64,000 nt of DNA from Corynebacterium occultum (GCF_009734425.1 NZ_CP046455.1:1674001-1738000), one strand, 5' to 3'; positions 1 to 12,222 are shown, numbered from the stretch's first letter. The notes: generated by a model from the sequence alone, not told the origin. A program made the numbers and translations.

Positions 1-2835
<2,835 letters not shown>

Positions 2836-2841
2836 TTTTGT

Positions 2842-3990
2842 TTAACCCTCCTGGGTGGTCTGCTGGGCGGACATGAGCTCAAGGAACTGGTCGAAGAGCG
2901 GGTTGGCGTCGTGCGGGCCGGCCGCGGACTCCGGGTGGTACTGCACCGAGAAGGCCAGGCCGTTCTCCAGGGCGACACCCTCGACGGTGTCGTCGTTGAG
3001 ACAGGTGTGGGTGACCTTGGCGGGACCGAAGTCCGTCTCGAAGGTCTTGCCTGCCTCCCCCTTCAGGGCGAAACCGTGGTTCTGGGAGGTGATGTCGATC
3101 CTGCCGTTGAGGTGGTTGAGAACCGGGACATTGATGCCGCGGTGGCCGAACTTCATCTTGTAGGTTTCCATGCCCAGGGCACGGCCCAGGATCTGGTTAC
3201 CGAAGCAGATACCGAAGAGGGGGAGCTTGGCGGCGAGAATCTCGCGCACGATGTTGACCATGCCGTCGGCGGTGGCCGGGTCACCGGGGCCGTTGGAGAT
3301 GAACACGCCGTCCGGGTTGTGCTGCTGGATCTCGGCGAAGGGGGTGTTGGCGGACACCACGATGGTGCGGATGCCGCGCTTGACCAGTTCATTCGGGGTG
3401 GCGGACTTGATACCCATGTCATAGGCCACGACGGTGAACTTGACCTCACCTTCCGGCTCCAGGGTGTAGTTCTCCTGGGTGGTGACCTCGGCGGCCAGGT
3501 CGGCACCGGCCATGGAGGGCTGGGCCTTGACCTCGGCGATGAGCTCTTCGACATCGCGCTGGGCATCGGCACCGGAGAAGATGCCGGCAGCGATGGAACC
3601 GTGGTCGCGCAGGTGGCGGGTCAGGGCTCGGGTGTCGATGCCGCGGATGCCGATGATTCCCTGCTTCTCCATCTCCTCCGGCAGGGAGTGGGTGGCGCGG
3701 AAGTTGGAGACGCGGGCGGCCAGGTCGCGGATGATCAGGCCGGCTGCCCAGATCTTGCCTTCCCGGTTCTCATTGTCCTCATGGTTCCAACCGGTGTTGC
3801 CGATCTGGGGGGCGGTCATGGTGATCAGCTGACGGTGGAAGGAGGGGTCCGTCATGGTCTCCTGATAACCGGACATGCCGGTGGTGAAGACTGCTTCTCC
3901 CAGGGTGGTGCCGGTGGCTCCGAAACCGCGACCGCGGAAAACGCGGCCGTCAGCGAGGACCAGCAGGGCAAGGTCAGTAGTAGACGTCAA
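2842..3990 (-). CDS. carA: Carbamoyl-phosphate synthase small (glutaminase) subunit
   Basis: Hydrolyses glutamine and channels ammonia to CarB. The class I glutaminase domain is complete: nucleophile Cys262 in FGICFGNQ, and His352 and Glu354 in QYHPES. I place the start at a TTG at 3990 because a good ribosome site, AAAGGTGA, ends 4 bp before it; this gives 382 residues. A TTG at 4026 would add 12 residues but has no ribosome site. The gene follows pyrC after a 70-bp gap and is almost joined to carB, so the two subunits are probably co-translated. Confidence 0.95.
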   Translation of the reverse strand: MTSTTDLALLVLADGRVFRGRGFGATGTTLGEAVFTTGMSGYQETMTDPSFHRQLITMTAPQIGNTGWNHEDNENREGKIWAAGLIIRDLAARVSNFRATHSLPEEMEKQGIIGIRGIDTRALTRHLRDHGSIAAGIFSGADAQRDVEELIAEVKAQPSMAGADLAAEVTTQENYTLEPEGEVKFTVVAYDMGIKSATPNELVKRGIRTIVVSANTPFAEIQQHNPDGVFISNGPGDPATADGMVNIVREILAAKLPLFGICFGNQILGRALGMETYKMKFGHRGINVPVLNHLNGRIDITSQNHGFALKGEAGKTFETDFGPAKVTHTCLNDDTVEGVALENGLAFSVQYHPESAAGPHDANPLFDQFLELMSAQQTTQEG

Positions 3991-4060
3991 GGCGTCACCT
4001 TTCGACTGGAGGTAATTCTCGGTCAATTGTATATGTTTCAGTTATTCGTATTTTATGCGA

Positions 4061-5422
4061 CTAGGCCGCGGAAGGGGCGGGGACACCCTCATGGCAGGTC
4101 ACTCGGCCCCGGAGGATGGTGGTGCTGACCTTCGCGCTGAACTCCATGCCCTCAAAGGGGGTGTTCTCTGCCTTGGAGGCCATCTCCGCGCCGTGGGCGG
4201 TCCAGGTCTGGCCCGGGTCCACCACACAGAGGTTAGCGGGCTCCCCCACCGCGAGCGGCCGACCGTGGCCCGGCAACCGGGTGATCTCGGCAGGGCGCTC
4301 ACTCATCACCTTGGCCACCCAGCGCCAGTCGGCGAGGCCGCTCTTGACGAAGGTGTCCGCGATGATGGCCAGGGAGGTCTCCAGCCCGAGCATGCCTGGC
4401 TTGGCGTGCTCGAACTCCACGCATTTGTCCTCGGAACCGTGCGGGGCATGGTCGGTGGCGACCACGTCGATCGTCCCGTCCAACAGTGCCTGACGCAGGG
4501 CCAGGGTGTCGCGCTCCTCGCGCAGCGGCGGGTTGACGCGGTTGACACCGTCATAGGTGGCCAGGCGCTCATCGGTGAGGATGAGATGATGCGGGGTGAC
4601 CTCTGCGGACATCGGGATGCCCTGCCCCTTGGCCCACTTGAGCAGCTCCACGGTTCCCTCGGTAGAGGCGTGACAGATGTGGATGCGGTTGCCGTAGTCC
4701 CGGGCCAGCAGGGCATCCCGGGCCACGATGGATTCCTCGGCGGCACGGGGCCAGCCCCGCAGCCCCAGCTTGGCGGCCATCTCACCCTCATGGGCGACAG
4801 CCCCCTCGGTCAGACGGGGCTCCTCGCAATGCTGGGCCAGCAGCACATCCATGCCACGGGCGTACTCGATGGCACGGCGCATCAGCAGCGGATCCGCGAC
4901 ACATTTGCCGTCATCGGAGAACATGCGGACCTTCGCCTCGGAGGACGCCATCATGCCGAACTCGGTGAGCTCCTTGCCCGCCAGGGCCTTGGTGATGGAA
5001 CCGACGGGGTGAATATCGCAGAGGTTGCTGTTCTGACCCTTGAGCCACACGCCCTCGGCGATAACCGGCTGATCCATCACGGGGCTGGTGTTGGCCATGG
5101 TGAAAACCGCTGTGAAACCACCCTTGGCGGCGGCGGCGGAACCGGTGGCGATGGTCTCGGTGTCCTCCCGGCCCGGCTCACGCAGGTGGACATGCATGTC
5201 CACCAGACCCGGCAGCAGCACTCCCTCATTGCCCTCAACCTGCTCATCGGCCGGGGTGTCCGCGGCGGCGTCCAGGTCGGTGATCACACCGTCTTCGATG
5301 AGGACGTTGATCGGATCACCCTCTCCATAGGGGCGCACATTGCTCAGCAGCAGCGTCCCTGCAGGGGGTGCGGCCAGCGGGCCGGTGGCCGGAAAATCCG
5401 CTTCCTGAATCTTTTCTGACAT
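4061..5422 (-). CDS. pyrC: Dihydroorotase
   Basis: Zinc amidohydrolase that closes carbamoyl aspartate to dihydroorotate, the third pyrimidine step. The metal-binding His-x-His lies at residues 77-79 ([10 protein letters not shown]), and the later ATDHAPH motif of class I enzymes is present. At 453 residues it is normal length for the actinobacterial type. The ATG at 5422 has only a weak purine-rich site (GAGAAA) upstream, which suits a gene translated within an operon. It lies 32 bp downstream of pyrB and 70 bp upstream of carA. Confidence 0.96.
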   Translation of the reverse strand: MSEKIQEADFPATGPLAAPPAGTLLLSNVRPYGEGDPINVLIEDGVITDLDAAADTPADEQVEGNEGVLLPGLVDMHVHLREPGREDTETIATGSAAAAKGGFTAVFTMANTSPVMDQPVIAEGVWLKGQNSNLCDIHPVGSITKALAGKELTEFGMMASSEAKVRMFSDDGKCVADPLLMRRAIEYARGMDVLLAQHCEEPRLTEGAVAHEGEMAAKLGLRGWPRAAEESIVARDALLARDYGNRIHICHASTEGTVELLKWAKGQGIPMSAEVTPHHLILTDERLATYDGVNRVNPPLREERDTLALRQALLDGTIDVVATDHAPHGSEDKCVEFEHAKPGMLGLETSLAIIADTFVKSGLADWRWVAKVMSERPAEITRLPGHGRPLAVGEPANLCVVDPGQTWTAHGAEMASKAENTPFEGMEFSAKVSTTILRGRVTCHEGVPAPSAA

Positions 5423-5454
5423 TGTTTCTCTATTCTTTCTCCGGCAACGCCGTA

Positions 5455-6396
5455 CTAGAAGCCTGGCTGATCGGAACCGGCGAGGAGGGTGAACAGCACC
5501 GCCATCCGCAGGTGCACACCATTGGAGACCTGCTGGAGCATCGCGGTGTGCGGAGCATCCGCGACGGCGTAGTTGATTTCCATGCCACGCAGCATCGGAC
5601 CGGGGTGCATCACGATCGCACCTTTCTTCATGGCTGCGGAACGTGCCTGGGACAACCCGAAGTAATTGGCGTATTCGCGGTGCGAGGGGAAGAAACCGCC
5701 GTGCATGCGTTCCGCCTGCACGCGCAGCATCATCACGACATCGGCGTCCTTGATCTCGGCGTCGAAGTTCATGGTGGTGCGCACCGGCCAGGTGTCCACA
5801 CCGGCAGGCAGCAGGGTCGGCGGGGCAACCAGGACAACCTCGGCACCCAGGGCGGAGAGCAGATCCACATTGGAGCGCACCACCCGGGAGTGGAGACAGT
5901 CCCCGACGATGACGACCTTGCGGCCCTCAAGCTCACCGAGGCGCTGCCGTATGGTCACGGCGTCGAGAAGCGCCTGGGTGGGGTGCTGATGGGAACCGTC
6001 ACCGGCGTTGATGATGCTGGGGCCGATTCCACCGGGGGCGAGCCAGCCGGCGAGCTGCTGGGCGGCACCCGAGGCAGGGTGGCGGACGATGATGGCGTCT
6101 GCGCCGATGGCGGCCAGGGTGGCACCGGTGTCCTTGAGGGACTCACCCTTGGACACCGAAGAGGAGGAGGCGGAGATGTTGATGACATCGGCGCTCATCC
6201 ACTTGCCGGCGGTCTCGAAGGAGGCGCGGGTGCGGGTGGAGTTCTCATAGAACATGGTGAAGATGGTGCGGCCCCGCAGAGTGGGGAGCTTCTTGATCTC
6301 CCGACCCTCCAGAGCCTCCCGGAAGCGGTCCGCCTCATCCATCAGTGCAATGATCTCTTCCTTGTCCAGGTCAGAGATGGAAAGAAGATGCTTCAT
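5455..6396 (-). CDS. pyrB: Aspartate carbamoyltransferase catalytic subunit
   Basis: Condenses carbamoyl phosphate with aspartate, the committed pyrimidine step. The carbamoyl-phosphate loop STRTR is at residues 53-57 and HPTQALLD near 137; the length of 313 residues is typical. No regulatory PyrI gene is nearby, as expected in Actinobacteria, so control probably comes from PyrR. Its ATG follows directly on the pyrR TAG stop with no spacer, which implies translational coupling. Confidence 0.97.
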   Translation of the reverse strand: MKHLLSISDLDKEEIIALMDEADRFREALEGREIKKLPTLRGRTIFTMFYENSTRTRASFETAGKWMSADVINISASSSSVSKGESLKDTGATLAAIGADAIIVRHPASGAAQQLAGWLAPGGIGPSIINAGDGSHQHPTQALLDAVTIRQRLGELEGRKVVIVGDCLHSRVVRSNVDLLSALGAEVVLVAPPTLLPAGVDTWPVRTTMNFDAEIKDADVVMMLRVQAERMHGGFFPSHREYANYFGLSQARSAAMKKGAIVMHPGPMLRGMEINYAVADAPHTAMLQQVSNGVHLRMAVLFTLLAGSDQPGF

Positions 6397-6978
6397 CTAT
6401 TGTGCCTCGCGCTGGGGTCGGGTCAACAGGACACCATCACGGCCGTCAATCTCGGAGAGCATTACGTCGACCTTCTCATTGCGGGAGGTCGGCAGGTTCT
6501 TGCCCACATAGTTGGCGCGGATCGGCAGCTGACGGTGGCCACGGTCCACCAGGACCGCAAGCTGAATGCTGTGGTAGCTACCCAGATCGCCGAGCGCGTC
6601 GAAGGCGGCGCGGACGGTGCGTCCGGTGAAGAGAACATCATCAACCAGGATCACCACGGCATCATCGATGCCGCCGGAGGGGATGCTGGTGGGTTGCAGC
6701 GCACGGTGCGGCTTATTCCGCAGATCGTCACGGTAGAGGGTGACATCCAGTGCGCCGGTGGGAACCTTGATGCCGGTGAACTCCTCGATGTTCTCCGCCA
6801 GGCGCTTGGCCAGGGGGACACCGCCGGAGGGGATACCCAGCAAGAGTACGGTCGGGGCATCCTCGGAGTCGAGGGCCGTCTGTTCAATGATCTGGTGCGC
6901 GATGCGCGCGACGGTACGCCGGACTTCATCCGAGCTCAGTAGCTCGATGGTGTCTTCGGAAACGTCGTATTCGCTCAT
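6397..6978 (-). CDS. pyrR: Bifunctional pyr operon RNA-binding regulator / uracil phosphoribosyltransferase
   Basis: PyrR senses UMP/UTP and binds pyr mRNA; many members also convert uracil and PRPP to UMP. The PRPP loop [13 protein letters not shown] is at residues 109-121, and the 193-residue length is normal. It is the first gene of the leftward pyr operon, with a strong ribosome site (AAGGAGG, 5 bp before the ATG). That site adjoins a hairpin that fits a PyrR-binding loop (separate entry), so autoregulation of the operon at translation is likely. Confidence 0.96.
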   Translation of the reverse strand: MSEYDVSEDTIELLSSDEVRRTVARIAHQIIEQTALDSEDAPTVLLLGIPSGGVPLAKRLAENIEEFTGIKVPTGALDVTLYRDDLRNKPHRALQPTSIPSGGIDDAVVILVDDVLFTGRTVRAAFDALGDLGSYHSIQLAVLVDRGHRQLPIRANYVGKNLPTSRNEKVDVMLSEIDGRDGVLLTRPQREAQ

Positions 6979-6983
6979 CGTGA

Positions 6984-7019
6984 CCTCCTTCCCCGCCTCT
7001 CTGGGCGGTCCTTAAAGGA
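6984..7019 (-). promoter_or_regulatory. Putative PyrR-binding RNA element over the pyrR ribosome site
   Basis: In the transcript sense, a 5-bp stem CCGCC/GGCGG (7008-7004 with 6997-6993) holds the hexaloop CAGAGA. This matches the CNGNGA hexaloop of known PyrR binding loops. A purine-rich bulge (7014-7009) and a lower stem TCCTT/AAGGA (7019-7015 with 6990-6986) complete the known two-stem layout. The lower stem pairs with part of the ribosome site, so PyrR with UMP would block pyrR translation rather than end transcription. Structure drawn by eye. Confidence 0.75.
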
Positions 7020-7123
7020 TGTCTGAATGGATCGAAACATTTGTCTATGCTTGAGACAGTCGAATTCTAACATGAACTCCTGCCACTCCACCCCATCAAC
7101 GCCACCAGAGGGAGGGCCGTCGG

Positions 7124-8680
7124 ATGAGCCTGACCGCCAGCCATATTGTTCCTGCACCCCGCGAGTTCGTCTGGGAGTGGCACACCCGCCCCGGTGCTCT
7201 GACCCGGCTTGCCCCACCATTTTTGTCGATGACCCCCATCCAGCAGGCGGAGCGGCTTTCCGATGGCACCACCATCTTCGCACTCCCCGCCGGCCTCAAA
7301 TGGGTCTCCCGTCATGATCTCTCCGCCTACCGGCGGGGGCACCAGTTCACCGATGTCTGTACCAGTGCCCCCTTCAAACTGATGGCCAACTGGCGCCATA
7401 TCCACGCTTTCGCGGACCACCAGGATGGCACCTTGATCACCGACACAGTGAGCACCCGGCTTCCCGGAGCCAGTCTGGCACCCATGTTCGCCTACCGTCA
7501 GCACCAGCTGATCGAGGACATTCTGGCCTTGCGACGTTTCGAGGAATTCACCCCGCGAGACACCGGAGGTGAGCCCCGCTCCTTGGTCATCGCCATGACC
7601 GGTTCCCGGGGGTTCATCGGCCGGGCCCTCAGTGCTCAGCTGAGCACCGCCGGCCACCAGGTGATCCAGCTGGTCCGTAAAACCCCGAAGCCTGGGCAGC
7701 GACAGTGGGATCCCTTCTACCCCGCCGCCGATCTGCTCGAGGGTGTTGATGTGCTGGTGCACCTGGCTGGCGAACCCATCTCGAGCCGTTTCAATGAAGC
7801 CCACAAGAAGGCGGTCCGGGAATCCCGTATTGAACCGACCCGCCGATTAGCCCAGCTCGTGGGGGACTCCCCCACCTGCCGCACCATGGTCTCCGCCTCC
7901 GCCATCGGTTACTACGGTGCGGACCGCAGTGGTGAGAAGCTCAATGAATCCGCCACCGCCGGGGATGATTTCCTCGCCGAAGTGATCCGTGACTGGGAGG
8001 AGGCCACCGCCCCCGCCGCCGAGTCGGGGGCACGCACCGTCCAGATCCGTACCGGCCTGGTGCTCAGTGGCCTGGGCGGTCTCCTACCTCCGCTGCGCAC
8101 CCTCTCAAGTGCTGGGTTGGGTGGTGATATCGGTGACGGAAATTTCTGGATGTCCTGGATCGCCATCGATGACCTCACCGACATCTACCTCCGCGCCATC
8201 CTCGATGCGGAGCTCTCCGGCCCCGTTAATGCTGTCGCGCCCAGCCCGGTGATCAACCATGATTTCATGGCCGCCCTGAGCACCAGCCTGCACCGCCCCA
8301 AGCTGTTTCAGATCCCCTCCATCGGCCCCCGCATGGTGCTGGGGAAGGAAGGAGCCCAGCAGGTGGCCCTGGCAGACCAGAAGGTGATCCCTGAGGTACT
8401 GCAGGGGCTGGGGCACCATTTCCGCTACCCCAGCCTCAACTCCGCCTTGGCTCATGAACTCGGTTTCGAGGAGATCATGGGGATGAAGCAGAAGGGCGGG
8501 TTGGTGGAGAAGACGGAAGCCGCGGAGCCTGCCGTACTTCCCGAGGACAGTTCCGTGCCAGCTGAAAGCCTTGAAAAGAAACCGGGGGAAACTGAGTCCG
8601 CCCCCAAAACTGCTGGCCAGCAGCTCGATGGCCATGTCCTAGAAGAGGACCCCCAGACCGGTGCCTGGTCTGATAGCTAG
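7124..8680 (+). CDS. SRPBCC-domain and TIGR01777-type SDR epimerase fusion
   Basis: A two-part protein of 518 residues. Residues 1-140 resemble a SRPBCC (START-like) ligand-binding domain. From about 155 to 455 there is a YfcH/TIGR01777-type nucleotide-sugar epimerase-like short-chain dehydrogenase with the dinucleotide motif TGSRGFIG at 159-166, YYG in the active-site region, and a DUF1731-like end. About 60 acidic, low-complexity residues follow. Substrate unknown. The ATG at 7124 has GGGAGG upstream. It is divergent from pyrR across 145 bp, so the two may share regulatory DNA. The fusion is known in Actinobacteria; its role is not. Confidence 0.85.
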   Translation: MSLTASHIVPAPREFVWEWHTRPGALTRLAPPFLSMTPIQQAERLSDGTTIFALPAGLKWVSRHDLSAYRRGHQFTDVCTSAPFKLMANWRHIHAFADHQDGTLITDTVSTRLPGASLAPMFAYRQHQLIEDILALRRFEEFTPRDTGGEPRSLVIAMTGSRGFIGRALSAQLSTAGHQVIQLVRKTPKPGQRQWDPFYPAADLLEGVDVLVHLAGEPISSRFNEAHKKAVRESRIEPTRRLAQLVGDSPTCRTMVSASAIGYYGADRSGEKLNESATAGDDFLAEVIRDWEEATAPAAESGARTVQIRTGLVLSGLGGLLPPLRTLSSAGLGGDIGDGNFWMSWIAIDDLTDIYLRAILDAELSGPVNAVAPSPVINHDFMAALSTSLHRPKLFQIPSIGPRMVLGKEGAQQVALADQKVIPEVLQGLGHHFRYPSLNSALAHELGFEEIMGMKQKGGLVEKTEAAEPAVLPEDSSVPAESLEKKPGETESAPKTAGQQLDGHVLEEDPQTGAWSDS

Positions 8681-8730
8681 GATGGTTCCGGAGTACCTGA
8701 CCCCCATGATCTTTAAGGAACGTAACAGGC

Positions 8731-9228
8731 GTGACCACACCTGAACCGGAGAGAGAACCGGACACCCCCATCGCTGCGGTGACACCTCAGCGGGTGGCTG
8801 AAATCCTGGAGTCCGAGGGACTTCAGTACCGACTGGAGGAGGCCCCGGGCCCCGACGGTGAGAAGCAGATGATCGTCCGCACCGGATTCATCAATGTGGC
8901 CATTTCTTTTGCTGTGGACGCAGATCATCTGATCTTCGACTCCATGTGGCGGGGCACCCCCGCCCCTGAAATGGCCCCACAGGTGGTGGCGGCGGTCAAC
9001 GAGTGGAATCTCACCCAGTTCACCCCGACACTGCGCTTCTTCGAGACCCGGGGCGGTGTCCTGGCCCTCAGCGCCAGCCGTCAGGCAAATAGCACCCATG
9101 GACTGAGCCGGAACCAGATCGGGGCCTTCATGATGTCGACCCTGGATTCCGTCAACAACTGCGCCAAGTGGTTGGAGAGCCAGTTCCCAGAACTCGTGAC
9201 CTGGGAGGATCAGCACGATGAGCATTAA
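8731..9228 (+). CDS. YbjN domain-containing protein (first of a pair)
   Basis: A 165-residue protein with the YbjN fold pattern, which resembles type III secretion chaperones but is of unknown role in Actinobacteria. It begins with GTG after AAGGA. The core (about 20-160) alternates strands and helices, including RTGFINVAISF and a conserved VNEWN segment; there is no signal peptide or membrane helix. It follows the SDR fusion by 50 bp and overlaps the next gene by 11 bp. The neighbour is a divergent copy of the same family, so the two products probably pair. Confidence 0.8.
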   Translation: MTTPEPEREPDTPIAAVTPQRVAEILESEGLQYRLEEAPGPDGEKQMIVRTGFINVAISFAVDADHLIFDSMWRGTPAPEMAPQVVAAVNEWNLTQFTPTLRFFETRGGVLALSASRQANSTHGLSRNQIGAFMMSTLDSVNNCAKWLESQFPELVTWEDQHDEH

Positions 9229-9685
9229 GAATTCTGCGAAACAACCGCTGAGTGCGGTGGATTTCCCGCGGATCACGGAGACTATGGCCAGCTTCGGAGT
9301 TGAGCTGATCCCCGGCGAAAATGAGACCGTGACCACCGCCAACCTCAATGGCACCATGGTCACTTTCGCACTGCTGAGTTCCGTGCTCATCATACGAGCA
9401 GATGTCCCCACCGAGGAGATCACCGAGCAGGGCGATCCGACACTGCATCTGGCCTGCAACCAGGTCAACAGCCGTACCTTCGCCGCCAAGGCAGCCATCG
9501 TGGACCGTTCCGAGAAGCTGATCGTGCGCACCGAGCATGATGTCCTGGTCGCTGCCGGCATGTCCGATGATCAGCTGCACAGCAATATCCAGGAAGCGGT
9601 GGATACGGTGCTCGCCGCCCAGACCGCGGTGCAGCAGGCCGCCCAGGAAATTCGCGCAGCCGCCCCCGGCGCCACCGAAGCTTAA
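9218..9685 (+). CDS. YbjN domain-containing protein (second of a pair)
   Basis: A 155-residue relative of the preceding protein, with the same order of motifs (VTFALLSSVLIIRAD, then a VNSRTFAAKA helix) and an Ala-rich C-terminus. Its ATG lies inside the previous gene (11-bp overlap), which implies coupled translation and probably equal amounts. Function unknown; a heterodimeric chaperone or adaptor is possible but is inference. It converges on ppk2 with a hairpin between them. Confidence 0.8.
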   Translation: MSIKNSAKQPLSAVDFPRITETMASFGVELIPGENETVTTANLNGTMVTFALLSSVLIIRADVPTEEITEQGDPTLHLACNQVNSRTFAAKAAIVDRSEKLIVRTEHDVLVAAGMSDDQLHSNIQEAVDTVLAAQTAVQQAAQEIRAAAPGATEA

Positions 9686-9714
9686 AAAGCCCCGCTTATC
9701 GACGCCCTCCCCTT

Positions 9715-9733
9715 GCCCCCCCAGGCAGGGGGC
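9715..9733. terminator. Hairpin between convergent YbjN gene and ppk2
   Basis: GCCCCC (9715-9720) pairs with GGGGGC (9728-9733) around a 7-base loop, in the 78-bp gap between convergent genes. No T run follows on either strand, so termination strength is uncertain. Confidence 0.45.
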
Positions 9734-9763
9734 GCTCGGCGCAGCACCAAGGCCCCCCGGAAA

Positions 9764-10621
9764 CTACTTCATGGAGTCAAAGAGTCGTTGCTTCTCCATA
9801 TCCGGGTCGAAATGGATCTCCGGCCACTCCAGATTCATGGAGCGCAGCTCATTCAGCAGCAGATACTTCACCACCAGGCGGGCATAGTCCTTGTCATCGC
9901 CGGGCACACAGTACCAGGGGGCATAGGCGGTGGAGGTACGGGTGAGCGCAATCTCGAAGGCCTCCTGATAGTCATCCCAATGACGGCGATCATCAATGTC
10001 ACCGGGCTGATACTTCCAGACCTTCTCCGGGTTCTCGATACGATCAAGCAGATTTTTGGCCTGGAACTCCGGGGAGATATGCAGCATCACCTTGATGATG
10101 CGCGTGCCACGCTGAGAAAGTTCCCACTCGAAGTCGGTGATCGCCCCATAGCGGCGTTCAATCTCCTCCGCCGGGCTGAGCCCGAGCACCCGGTGAACCA
10201 GCACATCCTCATAATGGGAGCGGTCCCACACGGCGATCTGTCCGGGTTCCGGGGCCTGGGGGCGGATCCGCCACAGGAAATCATGGGCCAGTTCTTCCTC
10301 GGTCGGTTTACCGAAGGCGTACACCTTCAGGCCATAGGGAGGGAAGATACCGAAGACGCGGCGGGCCACGCCGCCTTTCCCGGAGGTGTCCATACCCTGG
10401 AGCACCACCAGTACGGATCCGATTTCCTCGGGGTTGCGTCGGCCATTAGCCCAGAGTTTCTCCTGCAGGGTGAGCAGTTCCTCATCGGGTTCCCTGAAAG
10501 CTCGATCAAGATCCTTGTTGCCGCCCTTGAAACCGGGGGTGGAGTCCGGATCAACCTCAGACAATGTGAATCCGGGGCCGACGCGAGTTCGTTGGGCATC
10601 TTTAATGCTGAAATCGGACAT
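9764..10621 (-). CDS. ppk2: Polyphosphate:nucleotide phosphotransferase, PPK2 family
   Basis: Transfers phosphate between polyphosphate and nucleotides. The Walker A-like motif GMDTSGKGG is at residues 76-84 and the Walker B/lid motif DRSHYEDV at 133-140. A DPDSTPGFKGG segment near the N-terminus is typical of the TIGR03709 branch. The product is 285 residues from the ATG at 10621; an ATG at 10630 would add three. Neither has a close ribosome site (GGGGGAG lies 13 bp before the upstream one). Whether AMP, ADP or GDP is preferred cannot be told. It stands alone and converges on the YbjN genes. Confidence 0.9.
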   Translation of the reverse strand: MSDFSIKDAQRTRVGPGFTLSEVDPDSTPGFKGGNKDLDRAFREPDEELLTLQEKLWANGRRNPEEIGSVLVVLQGMDTSGKGGVARRVFGIFPPYGLKVYAFGKPTEEELAHDFLWRIRPQAPEPGQIAVWDRSHYEDVLVHRVLGLSPAEEIERRYGAITDFEWELSQRGTRIIKVMLHISPEFQAKNLLDRIENPEKVWKYQPGDIDDRRHWDDYQEAFEIALTRTSTAYAPWYCVPGDDKDYARLVVKYLLLNELRSMNLEWPEIHFDPDMEKQRLFDSMK

Positions 10622-10630
10622 GGTTTCCAT

Positions 10631-10907
10631 GTTAGCGCCGACACTCCCCCGCCCTGCGGGAATAATGCGGATAGAGACCCAACAGATATGGAAAACCGTG
10701 ATTTTCAGCAGATCCCTGCTTCTCCCGCTCACGCGGGGCACGCTTTGACCGAGGGGAACTTCTCCGGGATGGGGCATCCGGCGGAAAAAATTCCACCCCG
10801 ACGATGTCCCAGGCCCTGGAAGGCGACAAAAGCCGCGGTGCCCTGAACGGATCCTCGGAAAGGATCTGTTCAGGGCACCGCGGCAGAAAACCCGGGCAGG
10901 CAGGAAA
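10631..10907. other. Intergenic region between ppk2 and nusB
   Basis: No coding sequence is convincing here. It holds the ppk2 upstream region and, at 10832-10884, a very strong hairpin listed separately. Confidence 0.6.
10832..10884 (-). terminator. Intrinsic terminator after nusB
   Basis: Two 23-base arms (10832-10854 and 10862-10884) pair with a single mismatch around a 7-base loop. On the minus strand the stem is followed by TTTTG, 24 bp past the nusB stop. This is probably the end of the aro-pepQ-efp-nusB transcript. The arm sequence GCCGCGGTGCCCTGA recurs with one change in the hairpin after yebC. Confidence 0.85.
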
Positions 10908-11582
10908 CTACCTGTTGTCTCCGGTGACCGGATCAGCCGATGCGGCTTCAGCTTCGGTCTCAACCGGCTCAACTGACTCAGCTTGCTCAGCCGGGATTTC
11001 CACAGCTGGTGCAGCAGTCTCGGACTGTTCCGCAGCTTCGGCCTCGGGGGTGGTGGCCACAGCCTTTTCATTCTCGACATCTGCAGCCTCTGCTGCGACG
11101 TCTGGTGCAGCCTCGCCCTTGATCTCGGCGCGGAGTTCATGAACCACCTGCGCGATGTCGTCAAGCAGAGCATGGATATAGGGCGCAGCAGCATCGTTGG
11201 AGTACTCGCTGGCCAGCTCCACACCCTCGACGAGGGCGGTCTTCACCGGAACATCGGGATTGAAGAGCATCTCCCAGGTGGCGACGCGCATGATGGCTCG
11301 GTCCACCGCCGGGATGCGGTGCAGCTCCCAGTCCTCGGAGAGGTACTTCTCCACGGTGTCGTCGATCCGGTCGAGTTCGGCGGCGGCACCCGCCACAATC
11401 ACCCGGGTGTAGTCGGCGACGGGGGGAACTCCGTTGTCGAGGTTTCTGGACAGCTGTACCCGATCTTCGATGATCGCCACGGGATCAAGGTCCCTGGCTT
11501 CAGCCTCGAAGAGGATATCCACGGCGCGACGGCGGGCGCGGTAACGCGCACCATGGCGACGGTAATTCTTGGGATCACTCAC
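10908..11582 (-). CDS. nusB: Transcription antitermination factor NusB, long acidic tail
   Basis: Binds boxA RNA with NusE (S10) in rRNA antitermination. The helical NusB fold occupies residues 1-145 ([15 protein letters not shown]; a conserved [17 protein letters not shown] segment near 115). About 75 residues follow that are almost only Ala, Glu, Val, Pro and Thr, with no predicted fold. Ordinary NusB is 140-160 residues, so the tail of this 224-residue product is an extension, as seen in other corynebacteria. The gene begins 21 bp after efp and ends at a strong terminator. Confidence 0.93.
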   Translation of the reverse strand: MSDPKNYRRHGARYRARRRAVDILFEAEARDLDPVAIIEDRVQLSRNLDNGVPPVADYTRVIVAGAAAELDRIDDTVEKYLSEDWELHRIPAVDRAIMRVATWEMLFNPDVPVKTALVEGVELASEYSNDAAAPYIHALLDDIAQVVHELRAEIKGEAAPDVAAEAADVENEKAVATTPEAEAAEQSETAAPAVEIPAEQAESVEPVETEAEAASADPVTGDNR

Positions 11583-11603
11583 TGAAATATCTCTACCGCC
11601 GAA

Positions 11604-12167
11604 TTAGTTGTTCACGCGGGACAGGTATTCACCGCTGCGGGTGTCCACCTTAACGACGTTGCCGGTCTCAATGAACAGCGGCACCTGGATCTCGGCGCCG
11701 GTCTCGAGGGTGGCAGGCTTGGTGCCACCGGTGGAACGATCACCCTGCAGGCCCGGATCGGTGTGCTGGATAACGAGATCCACGGAAACGGGGAGCTCAC
11801 CGAAAAGAGCCTCGCCCTCGTGGAAGGACACCTGAACCCGCATGTTCTCCAGCAGGAAGTCGCCGGCATTGCCGAAGGCGTCCAGCGGCAGTTCAACCTG
11901 CTCGTAGTTCTTGTCGTCCATGACGACGAAAGAGGAACCGTCGTTGTAGAGGTAAGTCATGTCGCGGCGGTCGACGGTCGCAGTCTCGACCTTGACGCCT
12001 GCGTTCCAGGTCTTGTCGAGGGTCTTGCCGGAGAGGACATCCTTGAGCTTGGTGCGCACGAATGCGGGGCCCTTGCCCGGCTTGACGTGCTGGAATTCGA
12101 TGATCTGCTGCAGCTTGCCATCGACCTTGAGGACAAGACCGTTCTTAAAATCGGCTGTGGTCGCCAC
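11604..12167 (-). CDS. efp: Elongation factor P, PGKGP-loop type
   Basis: Relieves ribosomes stalled at polyproline. All three beta-barrel domains are present in 187 residues. The loop that enters the peptidyl-transferase centre reads PGKGP at residues 30-34, with Lys32 at the tip. This palindromic loop marks an actinobacterial subfamily reported to work without lysine modification, and no epmA/earP-like modifier is seen here. The gene is between pepQ and nusB in the order typical of the phylum; spacing to nusB is 21 bp. Confidence 0.97.
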   Translation of the reverse strand: MATTADFKNGLVLKVDGKLQQIIEFQHVKPGKGPAFVRTKLKDVLSGKTLDKTWNAGVKVETATVDRRDMTYLYNDGSSFVVMDDKNYEQVELPLDAFGNAGDFLLENMRVQVSFHEGEALFGELPVSVDLVIQHTDPGLQGDRSTGGTKPATLETGAEIQVPLFIETGNVVKVDTRSGEYLSRVNN

Positions 12168-12222
12168 TTAGGTGTCTCCCTTTGAGCTTGGTTTATGACC
12201 TGGTGTAAATAGCTTACATATC

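Noticed and set aside
8731..9685. Type III secretion chaperones
   Set aside because: The YbjN fold resembles them, but no secretion genes are present and the family is widespread in Actinobacteria.
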